A stretch of 64,000 nucleotides of DNA. It comes from Gordonia hirsuta DSM 44140 = NBRC 16056 (lineage in GTDB: Bacteria > Actinomycetota > Actinomycetes > Mycobacteriales > Mycobacteriaceae). Below the pieces are notes generated by a model that had not been told where the DNA came from, ran no database searches, and worked only from the letters and a program-made list of their open reading frames with translations. Positions 41,369-50,812 of the stretch are shown piece after piece. The number at the start of each line of letters is the position of its first letter. Position 1 is the first letter of the stretch. The stretch spans positions 62,001 to 126,000 of the forward strand of contig NZ_BANT01000016.1 of assembly GCF_000333015.1 (NCBI RefSeq), written 5' to 3'. The position numbers and the translations under genes were made by a program.

Positions 41369-42266
41369 GGGGACCATCGAGAAATTCACTACTCGCGTGC
41401 AGGCGCCAGCATTTGACGTTCACCGCGCGCTGTACGAGGCGCTGATCTCGGCGGTCGACGCCACTGTGCTGGACGTCGACAATCCGATGCGCGCCGAGGT
41501 TCCCCGCGCCATCCTCAAGAACCGCTGGGGCGCCAAGGTGACCGCACACGTCACGGTTCCTGCCCCGGACGTCGCTGACGTGCACTGGACCATCGATCAG
41601 TACGGCGACAAGCACCGCGCCATCCTCGACGATGTCCTGACCGCACTTCCCTTTCCCAGTACGGTCACCGCCGCCCCGCCGCCCAAGCTGGCGGCTCTGG
41701 AGTCCTCACCGGGAACCAGATTCAATGGGGCGGCGCCGACCATGGCCTTCAACGGTCTGCGGCTCGATTTGGCGAACGAGGTGCTCCACTATCGGGGCAC
41801 AACCGTTCCGGTCGCCGGCGCCCGTGCCGAGGTCGATCTGGGTGCACCCAACAGCCGGCTCACCCTCACTCGGGTGGTCTTGATCGGCGTGTTCGCCCTA
41901 GGGGCCAAGAAGGACTACACCAAGATCTACGTCTCGATAGCCCTTGCCGACGGGCAGATCATCGTCGTCGAAGGCAGTGCCAAGACGCAGGAGGGCACCG
42001 CGCGCGCCTTCGCTACCGCCGTCAACAACATCGGTGTCCGCGCCGCCAGACACCAGGCCACCCCTCCACAAACGACGGCCCACCCTGCCGCCGGCGCGCC
42101 TCCATCGTCGCCCCCGGCGCCACCACCACCGCCGCCGTCGGTTCCGGCGGGCTGGTACCCGGATGCGCAGAATTCGGCATTGCAGCGGTACTGGGACGGC
42201 ACCGTCTGGACCGAACACACCGCCCCGGCCGCACCCCCGGCATCCTCCGGACCCGCACGCAGCTGA
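41367..42266 (+). CDS. DUF2510-domain protein
   Basis: A 299-residue protein. The N-terminal 225 residues form an unknown soluble domain pair, the second part (about 130-225) resembling PH-like fold repeats ([20 protein letters not shown], then [20 protein letters not shown]). A Pro/Ala-rich linker leads to a C-terminal DUF2510 motif, [25 protein letters not shown], a short aromatic module common at protein ends in actinobacteria. Function unknown. Its ATG shares four bases with the divergent gene. Confidence 0.75.
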   Translation: MGTIEKFTTRVQAPAFDVHRALYEALISAVDATVLDVDNPMRAEVPRAILKNRWGAKVTAHVTVPAPDVADVHWTIDQYGDKHRAILDDVLTALPFPSTVTAAPPPKLAALESSPGTRFNGAAPTMAFNGLRLDLANEVLHYRGTTVPVAGARAEVDLGAPNSRLTLTRVVLIGVFALGAKKDYTKIYVSIALADGQIIVVEGSAKTQEGTARAFATAVNNIGVRAARHQATPPQTTAHPAAGAPPSSPPAPPPPPPSVPAGWYPDAQNSALQRYWDGTVWTEHTAPAAPPASSGPARS

Positions 42267-42306
42267 ACTCCTGCAACGCCGCACGCTCGAGTGCCACACT
42301 GAACAG

Positions 42307-43560
42307 ATGGAGCGTCGTATCCCCAAACCCGCCGACCTCGCCCCGCTGCTGCAGTTCCGCACACCGCAGTTCAACGGCAAACGACGTCGTCTGGACCGGG
42401 CGATGACGATCGACGACCTGCGCACCATCGCCAAGCGCCGCACCCCCAAGGCCGCCTTCGACTACACCGACGGCGCCGCCGAAGAGGAACTCTCCCTGGC
42501 CCGCGCCAGGCAGGCATTCGCGGACATCGAGTTCCATCCGGCGATCCTGCGCGACGTCTCGACCGTCGACACTTCGTGCGAGATCCTCGGCGGCCCGTCG
42601 GCGCTGCCGTTCGGGATCGCGCCCACCGGTTTCACCCGCATGATGCAGACCGAAGGCGAGTACGCCGGGGCACGCGCCGCCGCCGGTGCCGGTATCCCGT
42701 TCACCCTGTCGACCATGGGTACCGCGTCCATCGAAGACGTCGCCCAGGCCGCACCGGGCGGACGGCACTGGTTCCAGCTCTACATGTGGAAAGACCGCGA
42801 CCGGTCGATGGCACTGGTCGAGCGCGCCGCGACCGCCGGCTACGACACCCTCATGGTGACCGTCGACGTCCCCGTCGCCGGCGCACGCCTGCGCGATGCC
42901 CGCAACGGCATGTCGATCCCACCGGCCCTCACCGCCAAGACCGTGCTCAATGCGATCCCCCGCCCCGCGTGGTGGATCGACTTCCTCACCACCGAACCGC
43001 TGGCGTTCGCCTCCCTGGACCGCTGGTCCGGGACCGTCGCCGAACTGCTGGACAGCATGTTCGACCCGACGGTCACCTTCGACGATCTCGCCTGGATCAA
43101 ACAGCAGTGGCCGGGAAAGCTGGTCGTCAAAGGCATCCAGACACTCGACGACGCCCGCGCCGTGACCGACCTGGGCGTCGACGGGATCGTGCTGTCCAAC
43201 CACGGCGGCCGCCAGCTCGACCGCGCCCCGATCCCCTTCCACCTGCTGCCCACCGTCGCCGAGGAGCTCGGCGACCAGACGACGATCATCCTCGACACCG
43301 GCATCATGTCCGGCGCCGACATCGTCGCCGCGATCGCGCTGGGCGCCGACTTCACCCTGGTCGGCCGCGCCTACCTCTACGGTCTGATGGCCGGCGGACA
43401 GGACGGCGTCACCCGCGCCCTCGACATCCTGCGCACCCAGATCGAGCGCACCATGCGCCTGCTCGGCGTCGCCTCCCTCACCGACCTCGAACCGCAGCAC
43501 GTCACCCAGCTGCAGCGCTTGACGCCACGCGCCCGCAGCGGCGCCGTCCTGCCCGAGTGA
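42307..43560 (+). CDS. lldD: FMN-dependent alpha-hydroxy-acid (L-lactate) dehydrogenase
   Basis: A 417-residue TIM-barrel flavoenzyme of normal length. Features: [49 protein letters not shown] (FMN Lys), then [13 protein letters not shown] with the catalytic His and substrate Arg, and [17 protein letters not shown]. Closest in pattern to LldD2-type quinone-linked lactate dehydrogenases, oxidising lactate or a related hydroxy acid and feeding electrons to the respiratory chain. ATG 42307 has no strong ribosome site. Confidence 0.9.
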   Translation: MERRIPKPADLAPLLQFRTPQFNGKRRRLDRAMTIDDLRTIAKRRTPKAAFDYTDGAAEEELSLARARQAFADIEFHPAILRDVSTVDTSCEILGGPSALPFGIAPTGFTRMMQTEGEYAGARAAAGAGIPFTLSTMGTASIEDVAQAAPGGRHWFQLYMWKDRDRSMALVERAATAGYDTLMVTVDVPVAGARLRDARNGMSIPPALTAKTVLNAIPRPAWWIDFLTTEPLAFASLDRWSGTVAELLDSMFDPTVTFDDLAWIKQQWPGKLVVKGIQTLDDARAVTDLGVDGIVLSNHGGRQLDRAPIPFHLLPTVAEELGDQTTIILDTGIMSGADIVAAIALGADFTLVGRAYLYGLMAGGQDGVTRALDILRTQIERTMRLLGVASLTDLEPQHVTQLQRLTPRARSGAVLPE

Positions 43561-43685
43561 ATCGCGGCAACAGTCACCCGTCGGTTCACAGCGATTTCGC
43601 AGGCTCTCCCCAGCGCATCCCCGGCGTCACCGGTCAGAGTCGATCCCACCAGCTCACGCCCCGACTCCCTGGAGAGAAGCAGCCC

Positions 43686-44654
43686 ATGATCCGCAGCCCC
43701 GAACCCGAGCAGAGCCCCCAAGGCCCCACCTATGAGGGCCGGCCGCTCGCCCGGCCGGACGACGAGGTGGTCGACCAGGGCGCCGGATTCGACGTCGCCA
43801 CCCTGCTCACCCGCCGGCGCATGCTCGCATTTCTCGGCGCCGGGGCAGGAACCCTCGCGCTGGCTGCCTGCTCCGATGGATCGTCGTCCAAGAGCTCATC
43901 GGCGTCGACCGGTGCCTCCGAAGCCATCGACGCGGCGACTGAGGAGATCCCCGAAGAGACCAACGGTCCCTACCCCGCTGACGGCAGCAACAACGTCAAC
44001 ATCCTGCAGGAGTCCGGTATTGAGCGCAGTGACATCACCACCAGCCTCGATGGTGGCAACCGTGCCGACGGCGTACCGCTGACGTTCACCTTCAAAGTCA
44101 CCGATATGGCCAACGCCAACAAACCGTTCACCGGTGCGGTCGTCTACCTGTGGCAGTGCGATGCGCAGGGGCGATACTCCATGTACTCCGAAGGCGTAGA
44201 GAACGAGACCTTCCTGCGCGGCATCCAGAAAGTCGGGCGCGACGGCAACGCACGATTCACCACCATCGTTCCCGGTTGCTACACCGGGCGCTGGACCCAC
44301 CTGCACTTCGAGGTCTACCCGGACCTGGCATCGGCGACCGACGTCAAGAACGCCATCGCCACCTCCCAGGTTGCCTTCCCGCACAAGATGCTCAACGACG
44401 TTTACCGCCGGACCGAATACAGCGGCTCGGCAAAAGCGCTTGCCCAGATCGGCCGTATCGAGAACGACAACGTCTTCGGCGATGGCTACTCGCTGCAGAT
44501 GGGCACCTTCACCGGCGACCCCGACACCGGCTACCGCGGCTCACTTGCCGCTGCCGTCGACATCAACACCGAACCTGCCGCACGACCGGCCGGTCCGGAT
44601 GGTCCCGGTGGTCCGGGTGGATCTCCCGGCGGTCAACCGCCCCGCCGCAACTGA
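43686..44654 (+). CDS. Exported intradiol-dioxygenase-like lipoprotein
   Basis: A 322-residue protein from ATG 43686 (GGAGAG upstream). A Tat-like TRRRMLAFLGAGAGTLALAAC signal with lipobox Cys comes unusually late, after about 43 polar residues. The mature part has the intradiol dioxygenase core: ETNGPYPADG, VVYLWQCDAQGRYSMYSE, FTTIVPGCYTGRWTHLHFEV with the HxH iron ligands and nearby Tyr. The C-terminus is Pro/Gly-rich. Cytoplasmic relatives cleave catechols; exported ones are known but their substrates are not. RR signal implies export folded with iron. Confidence 0.85.
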   Translation: MIRSPEPEQSPQGPTYEGRPLARPDDEVVDQGAGFDVATLLTRRRMLAFLGAGAGTLALAACSDGSSSKSSSASTGASEAIDAATEEIPEETNGPYPADGSNNVNILQESGIERSDITTSLDGGNRADGVPLTFTFKVTDMANANKPFTGAVVYLWQCDAQGRYSMYSEGVENETFLRGIQKVGRDGNARFTTIVPGCYTGRWTHLHFEVYPDLASATDVKNAIATSQVAFPHKMLNDVYRRTEYSGSAKALAQIGRIENDNVFGDGYSLQMGTFTGDPDTGYRGSLAAAVDINTEPAARPAGPDGPGGPGGSPGGQPPRRN

Positions 44655-44729
44655 CGCGGAGCGACAGGCCCGGCCTCCGGGGTGTGGAGCGTCCGGTGTG
44701 GCGAAAAACCGTCGTCAGCGGATCTGCGA

Positions 44730-45200
44730 CTACGCCGAATCAGTCTGTGGCGGTGGCCGCCGGTACGTCGTACCTGTCCCTGAGATGGTCCACGGTCCGC
44801 CTGGCTCGGAGTACTCATCAAATGCGATTGGTACCGATTCGGTTCGTCTGCATGCGGTGACCAGATCGCGCAGCCAGCCGGTGTAGCTCGGATCCCGAGC
44901 TTCGATTGCGAACTCTGGGCGTACGGCGATGATCATGTCGGCGAGCTCTTCCGGCGTGGTGTCCGGACCGAACTCTCCGTCCGCGAACTCGTGCTGACCA
45001 GCGACACTGTATGCAAGTCCGACTTCCGGATCCCAGCGGGGAAACGCCGCTTGGTCATCGATTCCCTCCCCCGGCGCGATCACGAGCCGCCAGTACCCCG
45101 GACCACCGAAGTGCGGCAGTACGCGGACACCCTCGAACCCGCGCTCGTGCAGGACACAGACGGCCTCGAGCAGGTTCAACAGTTCTGTATTGGTGACCAT
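44730..45200 (-). CDS. Soluble protein, unknown
   Basis: A 156-residue protein from ATG 45200 with GGAGTT 8 nt upstream. It opens MVTNTELLNLLEAVCVLHER, then GFEGVRVLPHFGGPGYWRLVI and TTPEELADMIIAVRPEF. No known motif; it looks like a small alpha/beta domain. It is convergent with the dioxygenase gene and divergent from the unknown gene at 45375, in DNA that is less GC-rich than the surroundings. Confidence 0.65.
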   Translation of the reverse strand: MVTNTELLNLLEAVCVLHERGFEGVRVLPHFGGPGYWRLVIAPGEGIDDQAAFPRWDPEVGLAYSVAGQHEFADGEFGPDTTPEELADMIIAVRPEFAIEARDPSYTGWLRDLVTACRRTESVPIAFDEYSEPGGPWTISGTGTTYRRPPPQTDSA

Positions 45201-45374
45201 CTCACGAACTCCTTTGTCGTTCACTCGTCGGCATAATCGCAATACTGCAGCACACGTACGACACTTCCCGGCCCTCACTGAATCCCTCGCCACGGCGACG
45301 AAACTCGTCTCGGCGACGCCCCGTGCGCGTCGCCGACTACCGACGATGACAATGAGCGTTGTATTGTTTAGTCT

Positions 45375-46106
45375 ATGACTACCGTTGCCGCTCAGGGTGT
45401 TCGACGCCTTTCTGGCGTCGCCGGGCGAGCATCGGCCCTGGTTAACCGGACCGCAGAGGCCACGGTCGAAGCGGCTGCACGCCCGGCGAGCCTGGCACTC
45501 GACGCTGCACGGAATCTAGCCCCCGTGCAGCCGCCGCAGATCCCCGCCGAAGGGGTGAGCGCCGCCAACCGGTTACTGCGCCAACTCGGCATCAACGCCT
45601 TCACTCCGACGCTGGGTTTCAGCACCGACTTGACCCTGCCCATCGGGGTAGGCGGCGCCGTCGCCGGACCGTACACCCCCGGTGTCGGCAATCTGAACGT
45701 GGCGGGTTTCAGCCTCAACGCCGTACGGCGCGGCGAGATCCTGTGCGGCTTCGTCCCGGTCGGCGGCATCTTCGCCGACTTCGGTGACAAGTCCGGCATC
45801 CACGTGGCCTGGTTCAATCTCAATACGCTGCGCGGCGGCCTCGACGCGCCACTGGGTGGACTCTTGGACACCGTGCTCGACGCCGTCGTCAGTCACGCCA
45901 AGGCCGCCCCGATTCCGGCAGCCGCCTACTCCGCGCCGGTCAGCGCACTCAAGCGTGCGCTCGCCGTGGTCCCGTCGAACGGAGTCCGCGGTGGCGTCAT
46001 CGAAACCGGTCCGGGACTGGTCCTCTGCGCCATCTACGGCACCGTCAAACGTGGACGCACCACCTACGTCTTCTTTCCGTCGTTCGGAATCACCGAATCT
46101 CACTGA
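45375..46106 (+). CDS. Unknown protein, possible outer-layer or secreted beta protein
   Basis: A 243-residue protein. A basic, Ala-rich N-terminal helix region (about 1-50) has no classical signal peptide; the rest is Gly-rich and beta-like (FSTDLTLPIGVGGAVAGPYT, then FSLNAVRRGEILCGFVPVGG and FGDKSGIHVAWFNLNTLRGG). Two regions look like repeats of one fold. TATTGT at 45362-45367 stands 7 nt before ATG 45375, again suggesting a leaderless mRNA. Family not recognised. Confidence 0.62.
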   Translation: MTTVAAQGVRRLSGVAGRASALVNRTAEATVEAAARPASLALDAARNLAPVQPPQIPAEGVSAANRLLRQLGINAFTPTLGFSTDLTLPIGVGGAVAGPYTPGVGNLNVAGFSLNAVRRGEILCGFVPVGGIFADFGDKSGIHVAWFNLNTLRGGLDAPLGGLLDTVLDAVVSHAKAAPIPAAAYSAPVSALKRALAVVPSNGVRGGVIETGPGLVLCAIYGTVKRGRTTYVFFPSFGITESH

Positions 46107-46259
46107 GTCAACCTCATACGCGCGACCGCAACACTCTCTCTGGCTGCGTGTGTATCGCGCTCCTCATCGATGCCCAGCCCCCGGTTAACCTTTGGTTGGG
46201 CAACGGCGGCTGGTCGGGCAACGGCCGCGACAATGACCGCCGACTTCGTGCGCCATCTG

Positions 46260-46440
46260 TTCGGGCAAGCGATACGAGCCCGACGCCGCGACAGCCACGG
46301 CGATCCCTCCCGGTTGGCCAACCACCACGACAGCGTTGCCACATACACCTCGATCCACCACGGTCAGCCGCTCACTGCGACGGGGATCGCCAGCTCGGTC
46401 AGCAGCATCGGTGGCTCGTACGACAATGCGCCCCTATGCC
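46260..46440 (+). pseudogene. IS3-family transposase relic
   Basis: In one + frame the residues NHHDSVATYTSIHHGQPLTA, then GIASSVSSIGGSYDNAPL correspond to the DDE-region text of IS3-family OrfB (HHSDRGSQYTSI... VGSVGDSYDNALAE), with the catalytic Asp context degraded (HHDSV). Only about 60 residues are recognisable, with no start, no OrfA and no terminal inverted repeats seen. It is the main content of the gene-poor stretch 46107-46691; the rest of that stretch shows nothing I can name. Confidence 0.62.
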
Positions 46441-46691
46441 GCTCCCGACGGATCCTGGAACAGCATCAGGATCCACACTCCCTTGGTGGCAGCATCAGGA
46501 TCGAAGTACGGGATCGACGCCCCCGTGTCGGCGCGGACTCCATCGACCCAGCGGTTGAGGCCGCTGACATGCCCGTCGTGGCTACGACCCATGCGCTTTC
46601 ACAAGATTCTGACAGTGCGAATCACACTGGTAGAACTTACATTTCGGATCTGCGTCATCGACACCCTCGACTGGATATCCATCGTCCTCAC

Positions 46692-47945
46692 CTACGACGC
46701 CGCCGTCGGCGGCAGGACTGTGACAGAGCCGTCGCTGTCCTGCACGATTTCAATGGCGATATCGGACTGCCCCAGCGGGCGGGACACGCCATCGCCGAGA
46801 TCGCGGAGACGCTGCGAGGTGTTCAACAGTCTGTCCACCGAGCTGGAACTGAACGTGAAGTCGCGGAATCCGTGGGACCGATCGAGCTGGAGCGTGGACA
46901 AGCGCAGTCGAACATCGTCGAGGTCACTGATCAGCTTCTCCAGATTCTGGGCGTCCAGCTTCAGCGCCGCAGCGAAGTTCTCGAAGGCGTTTCCTTCATC
47001 CTGCTGGGCATGCTCGACGGCCTGCAGCACGATGATGCGCCGCTTCAACGCGACCGCTAGATCGGCGAGCTCAAGGTGCGCATAGAACTCACTGCCCGCG
47101 TCTTCGATGCCTTCGATAGCCGCGGTCAGAGCCGGCAGCTCCACTTTGCCTTCCGGCAGCCCGTCCAGGGCTTGCCGCCAGCCCTGAGCACGGTGCTCGG
47201 CGGCGGCAATCGCGGTATCGATAACGTGAACCGCTGGACCCAAGCCCAACGACGAACTGATGTTCCCGCGGTCCAGGAGCACCGCTGTCGCCTTGTCGAT
47301 CGCGTTGCGGCAACCGTCGAGCCGATTGCGTTCGTCGTCGAGCTTATCCTGGTGCAGCTTCTCCAGCAGGGCGGTGACTCGTTCGATGGCAGCCTTCCGC
47401 TGCTGCTCGGCGTGCACGCTGGCACCGGCCGCCACAGTCAACAGGATCAACGGCGCGGCGACAGCCATCGCCCCTGCTGTTGCCGCACTCGCGGTGACTG
47501 GCACGAAGGTCGCTTGGGCTGCGATTCCCTTCTTACCGACGAGGGCGCTGTGCACACCCCCGGCCACTGCCTTCGACTGCATCGGATTGAGTGCACCGCC
47601 GCTGACCTGAGAGGCGACCTTTGCCGGCACGACCATTCGATAGACCACCTCGCTGCTCTTCGCAGCGGAGCCGGACGCCGGAATCTGCGTCGCAAACGAC
47701 GAGAGTTGCTGTGCGATCGGGCTGGCACTCCCGAACGACAGTCCGCGCGAGGTGTCGATGTCGCGGGGCTTGGGACGCACCTCCAGGGTCGTGACCGGGG
47801 CCTCAGCGAGCACCGCCAGTACGCTGCGCAGTTCTGCCAGACGCCCTGCCGACATCGCCTCATCCAGCTTCACTGGAGGCATAGCCATCTCCGCGGTCGT
47901 CGTCAGAGTCCAGATCGGAACAACTTCTGGCGTCGGATCGCTCAC
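46692..47945 (-). CDS. Coiled-coil protein with a central membrane segment, unknown
   Basis: A 417-residue protein from GTG 47945 (TAGGGA 6 nt upstream; an earlier TTG is in frame). The first 150 residues are polar; a hydrophobic segment (about 150-180: ASAATAGAMAVAAPLILLTV) follows; then long charged helices (HAEQQRKAAIERVTALLEKL and further heptad-like stretches to about 380). GC content and codon choice are less extreme than in flanking genes, as in the chimeric gene upstream of it. No family recognised. Confidence 0.7.
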   Translation of the reverse strand: MSDPTPEVVPIWTLTTTAEMAMPPVKLDEAMSAGRLAELRSVLAVLAEAPVTTLEVRPKPRDIDTSRGLSFGSASPIAQQLSSFATQIPASGSAAKSSEVVYRMVVPAKVASQVSGGALNPMQSKAVAGGVHSALVGKKGIAAQATFVPVTASAATAGAMAVAAPLILLTVAAGASVHAEQQRKAAIERVTALLEKLHQDKLDDERNRLDGCRNAIDKATAVLLDRGNISSSLGLGPAVHVIDTAIAAAEHRAQGWRQALDGLPEGKVELPALTAAIEGIEDAGSEFYAHLELADLAVALKRRIIVLQAVEHAQQDEGNAFENFAAALKLDAQNLEKLISDLDDVRLRLSTLQLDRSHGFRDFTFSSSSVDRLLNTSQRLRDLGDGVSRPLGQSDIAIEIVQDSDGSVTVLPPTAAS

Positions 47946-48177
47946 GCGCAATCCCTACTCTCGTGCACGCAATCGCCGCCAGAGTTGGCGTGGGACGTGC
48001 GGGGCAATCGAATTCGCTAGCACCCTATCGCGTGAGACCGACACTGGGGCTGCTGGGACTGGTTCGATAACTCCGGATTGGGACTGCTGCTCTGGGATGT
48101 CGACCTCTGACAAAGTTGAGCGGCGGGCACTAGGACGGATGGGGGCATTGCCGGGTGCTCGCCCGCCCGATGGCCGG

Positions 48178-50624
48178 TCAGCGCCGGTGCACCCATTCCA
48201 AGAACTCCGCCGCGGTGATCACGGGCTTCTCCCACTTGGCGGCCGCTTTCGCCTTCCCCGACTGAGATCCCGCTTCGGCGACGACGAGCACGTCGGTTTT
48301 CGTCTTGGTCATGGAGTCGACGGGAACGAGTCCTTGTTCGGCGGCTAGATCATGCAGCTGGCCTTTGGTGAGTGCACCGTGGACCGGTGAGTTCACGGTG
48401 CCGGTGAAGCAGACCCGTATCTCCGGACCGAGTACGGCAGCGATATCGAGGGGTTCGGCTGCCTCGAAGTCGTCCGGCAGCACACTGACACCGAAGTACC
48501 GTTCGGCATCCCGCACGCGCTCGACGGTCTCGGCGTCGGGGTTCGGAATCCTGGCCCACGCGGCGGAGAGCAGGTCGGCAAGTATCTGGGCGGGATCGTC
48601 CCCGGCACCGATGTTGCCGCCCACCACGAACCCGGCCGGCGCAACGGTTCCCGTCGTGCCGGTAGTGCGGGCAAGCAGATATCCGTGTCCGCGTGCCGTC
48701 GGCGGAAACGCCGTGCCGGTACCCAATCGTCCGGCACCGGTCGTCCGGATTCGATGGACGCTGGCGCGGACTGCCCGGGCGCGCGCCAGGGCGGTCGGAG
48801 CATTCATCACCTCGTCCCGTTCGTCCGCGGTGAGCAGGCGGTCAGGCACATCCACTCCCAGCGGGATCGGTTCGACGATTCCGTTGCGCTTCAGTTCGAA
48901 GTCGATGTAGCCGAGCTGCTCATCGATCTGCACGCCCACCGGGACTCGTCCGGCCAAGACCGGTGCCAGTGCCGGCCACGCCTCGGTCAGCAGCGGCGCG
49001 AGCTGCACGTCGCGGGTGGTCAGTCCGAAGTCAGCCTGGGCGGTGTAGATGTCACTGGTCGGGTTGATCACTGTCGTGATCTCATCACCGTCATCGGTGA
49101 CGACGGCGATTTCGATCGGGCGTGGCCGCCATTGCTTGCCGGCGCTTCCCACGGTGAGTGCCGCGATGTACGCCTCGCCGAGGCTCTCAGTTGTGGCGGT
49201 ACCGGTGGCCAGATAGCGCCGAACCCTGATATCGGTCTTCAGATCGTTCGGGCGGACCTCTCGTTTCAGCACGAGCCCTTCCAGGCTGGTACATCGGGAG
49301 AGTGCGACGTACAGCTGGCCGTTCGCGAACGTGCCGCCGGTGAGATCGACGACGAGCCGGTCGAGCGTTTGTCCCTGGGATTTATGGATCGTGATCGCCC
49401 AGGCGAGCTTCATCGGCAGCTGGGTGAACGTGCCCACCGTCTCCTGAACAAGTGAGCCACCCTGAACCGTCGGCCGGGTGATCTCCCAGGTGTATTCACG
49501 CACCTGCTCGGTTCGCCCGTCCCTGAAACGCACCTCGATCAGCGGCTCCGGACCGTCGGCATTGACCGCGGTGACCCTGCCGAGTGTTCCGTTGACCCAG
49601 CGGTCGGCCGAATCATTGTTCAGCATCATGACCTGCGCACCGACTGCGAGATCGAGTTCCTCGTCTGCGGGGAGCTCGAATCCGTCGGTATCCCCGGTGA
49701 TCGCTGCCGTGAACCTCTTGGCAGGGTCGGGAAGTCGTTCGAGCATCGCGCGGTTCCGGGCCGCGACGATCCGATTGGTGCCCGCCAGGGTCAGCCAGAA
49801 TTCATCGTGCGGCGGCTCGAAGTCCGGGTCGGTTCTGGCATTCAGTTCAGCACGCGCACCATCGAGCAGTTCGCCTTCGCGGACCGCGTTGAGTATCCGC
49901 ACCAGGTTGTCGTCACCTTGCTGGCGAAACACCGTAGTCAGTTCGACGACGGGGAAGTTGTCAGGACTGAACGAGCGTGCACTAAGCTTCGGAGGTCCCG
50001 GTCGCGTCACCGGATCTGCCGCTGACACACCTTCCGGGGTTCTTTCTGCGGACTCATTGTCCAGTGGAATGCTCTGTCGCTCGATCTTCATAACCGACGA
50101 ATCGATCAGATCTCCGTCGAGAACATGCATCTCATCGACCGCACGCAGCAGGTGTCGACTGATGCCGTGTGGACCGCCCTTAGCATTTGGTATCGCGATC
50201 ACCACAACCTGGGCTCCGTGTACCTGAGCTTCTTCAACCGCCTCCGTCAGGTCATCGTCTCCGGATACGAGGTAGAACACATCAGATGCCGCATTCCTTG
50301 CATGGTTCACCAGATCCAGACCGATCCGCAGATCAACTCCCTTCTGCTCGCCACCCATCCCGAATCGGCCAAGCCGCAACTTCACTTTGGGGAGTTCACC
50401 GATTCGCTCTTGCTGCGCATCCGGAACGCCGTCTTTTGCAGAGTCGTACCAGCGGACTCGCAACAATGGCAGACCAGACAACTCGGTCGCAGTAGTCGAC
50501 AGAACATCGATCAGTTGGGCGTACTCCACGTGGATGCCACTGCGAAGCGAGTTCCGGTCGCACGGGTGGCAGCCGAAGCCAGGAGGTAGCCGGCGTCGAT
50601 GTAGACACAGGAGGTCGAGCGCAC
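48178..50624 (-). pseudogene. Chimeric NYN-nuclease / PIF1-helicase C-half / exonuclease-like / BRCT gene, frameshifted
   Basis: From GTG 50624 (AAGGA upstream) the frame gives VYIDAGYLLASAATRATGT, the start of a NYN (PIN-like) RNase domain; one base is missing near 50550-50556 and the rest continues in the frame that is open from 50529 to 48178 (783 codons). That part has the remaining NYN Asp clusters (KGVDLRIGLDL, VSGDDDLTEAV), then jumps near residue 185 into the middle of a PIF1-type helicase: FPVVELTTVFRQQGD, ITIHKSQGQTLDRLV, GQLYVALSRCTSLEG. Helicase motifs I-III (Walker A and B) are absent. Residues 450-550 resemble a DnaQ exonuclease without its DxE, and 703-783 are a BRCT domain (VCFTGTVNS ... 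TDVLVV). An internal deletion joining two genes is the simplest reading. Confidence 0.72.
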
Positions 50625-50812
50625 AGACGGTTATCCTTCGGTTCGATAGTCAGGTGTGTACCGGCACCTGCGTACCTTTGCCGGGCCGATTTGTCCGGAC
50701 TCTAGCAACGACCTCCGACATTTCTCGCTGGAGACAAGGGCCCTCGGCGGGTACCGCACCGAGTCGGCCGCACAGCCCTCGACGTCTGCCGCAACGTCGA
50801 CTCACACCTGGC

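Noticed and set aside
45120-45150. Sequence resembling a tRNA T-arm (CTCGAACCC)
   Set aside because: No acceptor, D or anticodon arm around it; lies inside the gene at 44730-45200.
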